A stretch of 64,000 nt of DNA from Daedaleopsis sinensis. Taxonomy: Eukaryota; Basidiomycota; Agaricomycetes; Polyporales; Polyporaceae. A program made the translations under genes and the position numbers. The notes beneath the pieces were generated by a model. That model made no database searches. It was not told the origin of the DNA and saw nothing but the letters and a program-made list of their open reading frames with translations. The stretch is taken from assembly GCA_033807695.1 (NCBI GenBank), contig CM066305.1, positions 3,596,001-3,660,000 on the forward strand, in the 5' to 3' direction. Of the stretch, positions 45,825 through 53,687 are shown one piece after another; the first letter of the stretch is position 1; each line of letters opens with the position of its first letter.

Positions 45825-47477
45825 CAGTGACGCTCAAAAAGATTACACGTGCCATTGGCACGCGCAACTTTTTGTCAAAACGCGTCTCGTTCTCATGAAC
45901 GGCTGAACATTCTACCATGAAATATTTTGTATGTGTAGTATAGTACGTTTTCTACAATCACTCTAAATTATAAGACAAACGGACGTGTCGATGCAGAGGC
46001 ATCATCCAATGATGTCACCGTCTATCTGTTTGGCCTTGTTTGGCACCCATCATGTGTGATACTGTGGTGGCTCTTGACGTCTGTCGTTTTCTCTACGCAC
46101 ACTTCTATCCTGCAAAAACACAACTATTCATTTTGCCTATCTCTCTTACATCCTTTCCAAACAATGGTTTGGCTTACTCCCACTAAAAAAGCTCGCATCT
46201 ATGAGCTTTACAATCTCGGCTTCAAAGCCCCGACCATTGCCCAACAGATCGGGTGTGACCCTGCCACAGTGCGCCGTAACTATGCCAAACTGCGCAAAAA
46301 CCCCAACTTCTATCACAAACCCACCATTCCCGGCCGCCCACGCCTTCTCGACGAACGGGACCTCCGCCATGCTGCACATCTGATCACGACCGGTGAGGCC
46401 CGTGATGGTGCTCATGTCAGGAAGCTTTTGTTTCCTGACGTCAGCCCAGCCACTGTGCGCCGAAACCTCTGCGAGATTGGCTTCCATGGACACATACGAC
46501 GGAAGAAACCGTTTCTCAAGAGGCAGCATATCCTGGAGCGGAAGAAGTGGGTGGACGCACATGCAGATTGGACGGTCGAGGATTGGAAGCAGGTGGTCTT
46601 CTCAGATGAGTCTAAATTTAATCTATTTGGCTCAGATGGGAGATCATGGTGTCGGAGGAGGGTGGGGGAGGCACTGGAGCCGAGGAACGTGGACAAGCGG
46701 GTCAAGCATGGGGGTGGTAGTGTGATGGTCTGGGGTTGTCTCACATGGGATGGGCCTGGGCGGCTTTATCGCGTTGAAGGACACTTGACGGCTATCCAAT
46801 ATTGCAAAATATTGGAAGAAGCCTTCCTAGGGTCCCTTTCCGACAGGAACTATGATGTTTCCAACATCATTTTCCAACAGGATAATGACCCGAAGCATAA
46901 AGCCGCCCGTTCCCAGGCTTGGTTCGCCGAGCACAACATCCATCAACTCAATTGGGCGCCATCCTCTCCCGACATGAACATTATTGAACATGCGTGGGAT
47001 CATCTTGATCGCAAAATACGCGCTCGCAACCCTTTGCCGACGAACCGTGAGCAGCTTTGGGCCGCATTAGTCGAGGAGTGGGAGAACATTGACATGGATT
47101 TTGTACACACTTTGTATGACTCAATGCCTCGTCGTGTAGCTGCCCTCCAGAAAGCTAAGGGCATGTACACTAAGTATTAAATGTAATACGACTGGATCTC
47201 TTCATAATCCCCCCTCAACATGCACTGAGACAAGCCAGACATGTTGTGCGCTCTGGGCGCTAAATAAGGTGGACAATGTGTTTTGGTATAGATTCAATTA
47301 TATTCTCACACTCAGAGCTTCATTCACGCTGTAATCTAACACAAGAGTATACTGTATACTATGCTACCTATACAGAAAGTTTCATGGCGGAATGTTCAGC
47401 CATTCATGAGAACAAGACGTGTTTTGACAAAAAGTTGCACGCGCCAATGGCACGTGCAATCTTTTTGAGCGTCACTG
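45825..47477 (+). mobile_element. Complete Tc1/mariner element (1653 bp)
   Basis: Inverted ends start CAGTGACGCTCAAAAAGATT and stay similar for about 130 bp. TA dinucleotides flank both ends (45823-45824, 47478-47479), the standard Tc1/mariner target duplication. One intact transposase ORF lies inside. The ends differ mainly at C/T or G/A positions. This is the only autonomous-looking element in the window. Confidence 0.92.
46164..47180 (+). CDS. Tc1/mariner transposase (DD34E), apparently intact
   Basis: Start at 46164 (MVWLTPTKKARIYELYNLGF) gives 338 residues, the usual Tc1 size; the upstream in-frame extension to 46056 lies in the non-coding leader. Residues about 5-60 form the first helix-turn-helix (APTIAQQIGCDPATVRRN), followed by a GRPRLL hook and a second DNA-binding region (VSPATVRRNLCEIGF). 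The catalytic triad is complete: Asp in FSDESKFNLFGSDG, Asp in FQQDNDPKHKA, and Glu in SPDMNIIEHAWDHL, with 34 residues between the second Asp and the Glu. GGGSVMVWGCL is present. The enzyme cuts the element out and inserts it at TA. No stop or frameshift. No intron. It could be active. Confidence 0.92.
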   Translation: MVWLTPTKKARIYELYNLGFKAPTIAQQIGCDPATVRRNYAKLRKNPNFYHKPTIPGRPRLLDERDLRHAAHLITTGEARDGAHVRKLLFPDVSPATVRRNLCEIGFHGHIRRKKPFLKRQHILERKKWVDAHADWTVEDWKQVVFSDESKFNLFGSDGRSWCRRRVGEALEPRNVDKRVKHGGGSVMVWGCLTWDGPGRLYRVEGHLTAIQYCKILEEAFLGSLSDRNYDVSNIIFQQDNDPKHKAARSQAWFAEHNIHQLNWAPSSPDMNIIEHAWDHLDRKIRARNPLPTNREQLWAALVEEWENIDMDFVHTLYDSMPRRVAALQKAKGMYTKY

Positions 47478-48414
47478 TACATTTGCCAGTCAGCCAGCTG
47501 TCGAGGAGACGAAGACGGATTCGCTGCTTCAGCGAGCGGTTCGAGGTGTGCTGCGTACGGATTGCTTGTCTTCTTCAGGTTGATCTGGCGTAGACATTGC
47601 ATGTGCGACATAATACACTGGGAGAAGATGGTTAGTAAGACAATGGTGTAATAGTATGTGCACATACCTTCTGAGTAAGCTCGATGATATCTCCCTTCTG
47701 CTCGAGGACCTCTTCGAGATCTTTGTCCGGTGGGTCCTCGATGTAGTCGGATGGTTCCTTGTCGAGCGGGACGTACCACGGGAACAACTTCCAGAAGCTG
47801 GCGAAGAGCGCGATCTTGAAGTTCTTCTTAGTGATGCTGAGCGTACTGCGCCGATGCAGGGCAATGAAGGCAGGGAGTTGGCTGAGGAGGAACGCTTCCC
47901 GCTGGCCATGGAAGTGTCCGGGACTCCCCGGCTTCGTGCCCGAGGTGTCCTCTCCCTTCTTCCTGGAGCGACACTTCTTCGCGGCTTTAGATGGTCCATT
48001 GCGAGCTATGGGCTCGACTTGGATAAATTCTATGTTGTGGCTGGGAGCGGTAGTGGACATGGAGGGCACAGAGTGGACTTAGGGAGGGAGCTGAGGTAGG
48101 CGTGACGGTGATGTGAGTTGAGTTGGTGTGCAAGCCAAGACAAGCACATTAAGAGAGTCGGAACTCACCAGAAATCATAACAGATCCGTTGCCCAGGTAC
48201 TGGCTCTAGTGTGGATTGAGGGTGAATGCGTACAAGACGTGTCATGTACGCGTTCGTGACAACCCGGCGGTGTGACACATGTGACGCAACGCGTGATTTA
48301 CCGACGTAGATCGCATGATTATGGCCACATCTCTCTTCTCCCCTGCATCCTCCCTTCCACTGTCAACCTCTCTCATCTCAGCTCTCTTTCAACGTTCAAG
48401 CCAGTCCACTCACA

Positions 48415-49178
48415 ATGCCCGCTACTCCGGCCGAGATCCTGCGAGACTGGGACGCCACTGCGGCCTCCCTAGGCGAAATGCCGAAGTACGACGCGTATGG
48501 CACGATCATACCCGTCGGCAAAAAGGAGGGCCGCAAAATTTATGTTGTCTGGAGCGGAAGACAACTTGGGCTTTTCTATAACTGATATGTCAAATTTACC
48601 ACATCACTGCAATATCTTGCAGTCTGATCGCCCCGATCAATTCATACAGGGGCCTTGCCAACACCATGGTCTGCGGGTTCAGCTGCTCGAGCTACAAAGG
48701 TTACCGCACTCTTGCTGAAGCACGCATGGGCTAGGAGGACGGCCTGCCAGGCAGAGAGGGATGATGGAGGCCGCCGGGTCCATGCCAGGCCATACCGACC
48801 CCTCAGGCTGACCTCGACACTTCAGAGGCGGAGTCGGTGGCGTCCAGCAACCACGAATCAGGTGGATACGTCCCCCTGGTTCCTGCTGACCCCGCTCGCA
48901 TCTCGATCCCAGCCGGCCTGGTGCCCCCGGCGCTGGATGACAGTGGCAGCGACAACAAGACAGAGCTTGACAGCCCACCTCCTCCCCCCTCTCGTACTCT
49001 TTCGCCCGCAATGTCTGCGTTCTCGGTCGGATATCTACATGCCTTCCCTCCTCTCACCGATGGGACAATTACACCTCGGACCGCCTTCACACCGCATCTT
49101 CTCAACTCCGAGCTTGCGCCCGCTGATGCCTACACCGCCCAGCTGCGCTCGGCCACCACACAAGTTGCGGGCGCCTGA
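48415..49178 (+). pseudogene. RNase H1 N-terminal-like protein 2
   Basis: Starts MPATPAEILRDWDATAASLG at 48415. The fold signature follows: KIYVVWSGRQLGLFYN, an intron of about 40-80 bp, then NTMVCGFSCSSYKGYRTLAE. After EARMG an in-frame TAG (48734 region) stands where related proteins have Trp. The sequence continues as a Ser/Pro/Asp-rich C-terminus (VASSNHESGGYVPLVPADPA, SAFSVGYLHAFPPL) to a TGA at 49178. The small RNase H1 N-terminal domain binds RNA:DNA hybrids. Head-to-head with family A copy 2 (about 345 bp between starts), the same arrangement as at 8.4-10.7 kb. The stop makes it a probable pseudogene. Confidence 0.55.
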
Positions 49179-49394
49179 GCTATTGTCGGTATTTAGGGTA
49201 ACCCCATCTGGACATATCTGGGTGAATGTTGAAATCTGGGAGGCAAAGATGGAAATTTGAGGGCAAAAATGGCCTTTAAAAATGTATCAGATTGCGACAG
49301 ATGGGCCTAAAATTGCCATAGATGGATGTCAGATGGGCAAAAGACGGCAAATAGATACTTAGTCATCCAGATTGGGGTACAGCAATTTCTGACA

Positions 49395-50041
49395 ATGTCT
49401 CAGTCTCAGGTACTTATCTTGACGATCTGATCGTACTGGTGCCCGAGGATTGTATTTATCATTTTTAGATCCCTCCACGCGCCTCGGGATCCGGGACCTA
49501 CCGTCCTGTTCCAGAGCCTTCGGCTGAATCGGAATCTGACCGGGAGTTCTTTGTGGTCATTCGTGGTGACCATCCGGGCATCTACATGGACCGGTAACGC
49601 TCTGATTATTTAGTTACTGTACTATTACTCACGTGTATTATTGAACAGGGTAACTGCACTAATCCACCTTGGGTGGAATCCAGGGTTGAAGCTGGTCGTC
49701 TTTGACTCCCTCAGCCGTGCCGCGCTGTACTTCGCATATCAGTACATGGCTGGGAAGGTAGGCATCCCTCAATTGGTTGTAGCAGAGTAAACCAGGCGAT
49801 GTAGCCCGGAATTATGTTGCTGTTTGAATATCATGCTTTTTGTCTGCTCTCTCTCTCCTAGATCGCGAGCATACAACCTGTTGCCATCTCATATTGTGAG
49901 CTTGTACAGTGCAAGCCTAGCCTCGACCGCAGACATGAAGTACATCACTCGGTATATGACCCCGGACAGCTCATCCCACATCTCGCCTATACCCTCGTAC
50001 GACAGCTGGTTCAAATAGTCCTCGTCGCGGAAGAGCCGTGA
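49395..50041 (+). CDS. RNase H1 N-terminal-like protein 3
   Basis: Tiny first exon MSQSQ at 49395 (GTACTT donor), exon 2 IPPRASGSGTYRPVPEPSAE with REFFVVIRGDHPGIYMDR, intron 49594-49648 region, exon 3 VTALIHLGWNPGLKLVVFDS with LSRAALYFAYQYMAGK, then an intron (GTAGGC...CTCCTAG near 49759-49860) and exon 4 IASIQPVAISYCELVQCKPS to VQIVLVAEEP, stop at 50041. The 'FFVV.RG..PGIY..R.....' and '..LVVFDSL..A' blocks fit the RNase H1 N-terminal fold. No inactivating change is seen. Its 3' end overlaps antisense the coding end of the gene at 49889-50729; one of the two ends may be wrong. Confidence 0.5.
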
Positions 50042-50729
50042 GATATGCTCCAAGATCCTATCCCCATCCCGTAGCCAATGCTCCTTGTCCACAAACCATT
50101 TTGTGCGTTGCAGTGGATCTCCCTCGCGATGCAGGTCATGCCACTCACGATTGATTCGGTCCTCGATGCTCGGCCAATCCTCTGAATACCCCCACGCGCT
50201 CAACTTGTCGCTCAGACCTTCAATACATCCTGTGTATCCCCAGTATGGCACCGGTTCAACGGCAAGAAGGTGTTCTTGAGTCCTGTCCAGCAACGAGTTA
50301 TGTTAGTAGTAGTCAATGAGTCATAGAATGTGACGAACCTGCGCATTACTAGTGCGTGCGTGCGTGCTGAGGCCATAATCAACCCCAACGACGCTGGGGT
50401 GGGTACTTTCGGAGCAATTGGGGAGAGTGGTCAGCTGTGATAGTATGAATGTCTAGTACACTAATAGCTACCTGGCGGGGATGACCTCGAGTTGGTGCCG
50501 CTGTTACCCCTCAAATCCGAGTGGACAGAGGAGTCCCCATTGGGATGGGATACCCTAGTCTTGAGGGAAACAGGTCTGTGGATGAGTTAGCGCAAACATT
50601 CCGCAGGACCCAGCAGATCATCACTCACTTATGTTTCTTGCGCTGGTAGTAACGTGCGTTGCGGGCTTGCCGCAACAATTTCCCTCGTAGGACCTTGTCG
50701 TCTTCTATGACACTTGCTATGGAAGACAT
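49889..50729 (-). CDS. Small hypothetical protein
   Basis: Starts MSSIASVIEDDKVLRGKLLR at 50729, with a basic helix (QARNARYYQRKKH), an intron (GTGAGT near 50632), KPVSLKTRVSHPNGDSSVHS, another intron, a short exon, and a final exon TQEHLLAVEPVPYWGYTGCI, then GLSDKLSAWGYSEDWPSIED and SYEGIGEMWDELSGVIYRVM, ending ALYKLTI at 49889. No stop is inside the proposed exons. I do not recognise the family. It sits between RNase H1-N-like gene 3 and the TET/JBP gene, tail to tail with the former, and could be part of the same mobile block. Confidence 0.5.
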
Positions 50730-51302
50730 AGCACACCGTTCACCTGACAAGACGAGCGCCGTGAAGAAGCAGTAGACGAGTAGTAGCCGGTGTGAGTGGA
50801 CCTGGGAGAGAAGCAGGCACGGTGACCGCTCGAGGCAAAGGAGGACGTGCGAGGCGCTTGCGGGGCCTCGCAGGCGTCTCAGCGCTCAGCACCCAGGCGT
50901 CTTATGCCGTCTTACTGCGTCTTACTGTCTTAAAGTGAACAAGGACCGTTTTGGGTTCTATTCCACTCAATGTGGCCTGAAAAAGACCTCAAAGGTCATG
51001 GAATGACATAACGTACACACTGGGATTGTTGTGTACGGACATAGTCAAGAAGTAGTGTACTAGTACACATCCACTACTCGAAGCTCGGTGAGTCAGCGCT
51101 CAGACCCGTACGCAGACAACATGTAGTACGACCAGTAGTTGTAGTATCCTAGCTTCTCTTCCACCAGATCACACAGTAGAGAATGTCTCCATCACGCTTG
51201 ATAGCTCACGAGGTACTTATTCGATATCCAATGTTCTCCTATTTGAGTAGCACTCGTACTCGTACAATGCAAACAAGAAATACAACTGCATATCGCGCAT
51301 AA
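50730..51302. other. Intergenic region, nothing recognised
   Basis: About 570 bp holding the promoter of the small hypothetical gene and the 3' side of the TET/JBP gene. No repeat or ORF of note. Confidence 0.5.
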
Positions 51303-53415
51303 CTATCCGGACGTGGCCTTCTCGCGCAGACACTCCTTCAGGTCCTCCCAGCGGCTGAACATGGCCAAACCCTTCTCCCAGTGCTCCCTACCAGTGTATT
51401 TCATGCTGTTCCCTGCGGCGAGGAAGGACTTCTGCGACTGGAAGTCGCAGTCTGCCCATCGGAAGAGTCCACCGGCAGAGTACTGCAAGAAGGCGTAGTG
51501 GCGCTCTTCCAGGTGAGCGAGTGCAGTGTTGGAGTGTCATAGGATTGCTGAGGGAATGAGGATGGTGGAACCCGGGGGGAACTCGATAATCAAGCCAAGG
51601 TCCCAGAGTATGAGATGACCCCCAAGCCGAGGGTCATAATCACCGACCGCGGTGATGGCACAAAGGCCGTACACCAAGTTCAAATGGTCTGTATGTACAT
51701 ATGCGATGGCGTGCGGGCCGAGATTGATCGATATGGCGGCGAAACCATTGTCATCGAAGTTGTGCTTGAGAGTCTTGTCCCGGAAGCACAGGCTGGTGAG
51801 CGTCCCATGATAGTACGCGGACAGGTTGGGGAAGAAGATGCCCATGGATGCTGAACGACAGGAGAGGGATGTGGGACTGATCTCTATGGTAGACGAACAG
51901 TATGGACTCACTGTCAGCGTAGTTGGCCACACGACGAATGGCTTTGAGCGTGAGCACGATTCGCCATAACTCTTGGTTGTGGCGTGAGAGTGCGAAGTTA
52001 CCAACACGCTGCAGACTTGTGAGTAAGGGCGGTAGTCAAAGGATAGAAATGACTAACCTTCTGTCCACCTCCATACGAGATCCCACATGAGATCGTCTCG
52101 AAGTTGCCGCGACGGTTCGGCTTGCGGGCGCGAGCAAAGCAGTACGAGGACGCGAGGATCCGGAATATCATCCCCAGCTCCTCGTTGACGGCCTCGTATG
52201 AGGGGTTGTTTGGTTGTCCGCACAGGAGGGTAATCACCTTGTCATCGGTGTCCAGCACCGGGCGGCATACTCTGCAAGAGGAGTGAACATGTTAGACACA
52301 GAATCACGACGTGGATGAGGATTAATGCACTCACTTCCCGTCCCATTTGACGTACTGAAACCCCGGTAGACTGCATGCCTCATCACGGGTTATGGGCCTT
52401 CGGTCCTGCGCACTCTGCTGATAGAGGCGCGCGACGTAGGCACTCGCGGTGAGAGGTAGGTTGTCCCTGCTCAGGCTGAGGTCTGTCTGGATAGGAGCCG
52501 ACGAGCTCGCCTCGGACGCGAGCACCTGATTGTCGCGCGCAAGGACGTGATCGAGATTGGCATCAGCGATCAACGTGACCGCAAACTGGATCTGGCGCAA
52601 CACCGCGCCCTTCAGTGACCTGCCCTTCCCATCAGGGTACAGGAGGGCCTCCTTGGGCTGCTGAGCACTGCGGCGCTCGCGACGATGGGCTTTGGAGCGG
52701 TGATTGGCACGTTGTTTCTTCGTACGAGCGGTAGCGGCCGCGTCCAGGGAAGCCGAACGCGCGGATGGGTTATCAGCGGGGCGCTCGCAGGTGTCATTCG
52801 GAATGGGGGCTAAAGGAGAGAGGGAAGTTCGCAGGCTACGCGGCGCCACACCCGTGCCGGTATTCAGGTTGAGGTTAAGCCCGGAACGCGCGAAGCCGTT
52901 GAACAGAGACTGGATCCTGTTGGGATGCACAGGACCGTCATCGTCGGGAGGCAGTGTCGCGCTCGCTAGAACTGGTTCGTCTGAATCTTCGGGGTGAACG
53001 GGTGGATGGTCGGACACAGCGTCAGTGGTTGGGGGAGCTGATTGGTCGGCGAAGGAAGTGTCGGCGTGCGCGGCCTTCGCAGCGTCTAGCGCCGTCTTGA
53101 GTGCCTTCTCGAGGGAGAAATCGACAGGGACGTGAAGGGGGGTGCCAATGTTGTGGGTCCATGGGGAAAAGGCCTGACCCGAGCGGGTCTGGGAGATAAC
53201 AGGAGTTGGATGATGACTGCACCAAGAAGCCGATAACGTGCTTACCTTGCGGAAGGGGGAGAGGACTTGTGGCGCGTGGAGACCTGCAATATCGCGCGTG
53301 TTAGTCGATGTTGAGCGTTTATGCGTCGTGTCGCGCGTCGAGTGCCATCAGTGTCACATATGGCGCTGGCACACGACGGGACTGCGATATAGGGCTACGT
53401 ACCTCGGACAGGCAT
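51303..53415 (-). pseudogene. TET/JBP-family 2OG-Fe(II) dioxygenase with one nonsense codon
   Basis: Start at 53415: exon 1 MPVR (13 nt), exon 2 GLHAPQVLSPFRK (53283-53246), exon 3 from 53188 (TRSGQAFSPWTHNIGTPLHV ... YVKWDGK), exon 4 VCRPVLDTDDKVITLLCGQP to ISYGGGQK, exon 5 VGNFALSRHNQEL, exon 6 the oxygenase core. Core motifs: AYVHTDHLNLVYGLCAITAV (Fe-binding His-x-Asp), GDYDPRLGGHLILWDLGLII, EFPPGSTILIPSAIL, then TGA (51537-51539), then HSNTALAHLEERHYAFLQYS (distal Fe His and 2OG-binding Arg) and AGGLFRWADCDF. This order matches agaricomycete TET/JBP oxygenases, which oxidise methylated bases. Length about 590 residues, normal. The stop removes the distal His, so no active enzyme unless read through. 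Divergent from KDZ gene 3, 272 bp apart. Confidence 0.75.
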
Positions 53416-53687
53416 TGATAGCAAGCGGGAACTGTGTTGAGTAGAGAGACAAAGAGAGAAGAAAACAAGCGGAGGTGGCCAGAAGAATACGGTTTGGGCG
53501 TGATTTATATACGTGACTAACACGTGATGTCACTAAATGCGACCTGTCACACAGCACTGGTGCCCATGACCGCAGCGCCTCGTGTTTTCCTGCCTCTCAC
53601 ACACCCGTTACTAGCACCCTCCCAGCTCGCACACTCGCTCACCCTTCATCCTCCCAGAATCACTCACCCTCTATCTACCCCACCAAT
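53416..53687. promoter_or_regulatory. Shared divergent promoter of TET/JBP and KDZ gene 3
   Basis: 272 bp separate the two ATG codons. A TATA-like GATTTATATACGTG lies near 53501-53515 and CACGTGA follows it. Pyrimidine-rich tracts precede the KDZ start (CACACTCGCTCACCCTTCAT). One control region could drive both genes. Confidence 0.45.

Larger units (their letters stand above)
43397..48069 (-). pseudogene. Family A conserved multi-copy protein, copy 2, split by Tc1 element
   Basis: Minus-strand gene from MPSMSTTAPSHNIEFIQVEP (48069). Parts: GQREAFLLSQLPAFIALHRR and FWKLFPWYVPLDKEPSD; after an intron INLKKTSNPYAAHLEPLAEA; LADWQM, then the Tc1 insertion, then TKKGPEIDAEFAMRWAEAGM and a Glu/Ala-rich helix; an exon RDNMAEIVQPLLEGLRKQTG with FAGVPLKDG; a Lys/Ser-rich region; a Pro/Ala repeat; and the C-terminal GWPAWLRRPFNFLEGKNLGA, WTVLEHSYRW, EVKYATSWWKWWTGLQPPWR and AQWVAAIADVAWVISAMA, ending KKPRRR at 43397. 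It has the same layout as 9727-10651 but with a long C-terminal half. Function unknown. Reading frames join cleanly if the element and one TA are removed. Divergent from the RNase H1-N-like gene at 48415. Confidence 0.6.

Noticed and set aside
46056..46163. Upstream extension of the Tc1 transposase
   Set aside because: The 36 extra residues do not resemble Tc1 N-termini; MVWLTPTKKARI at 46164 is the natural start.
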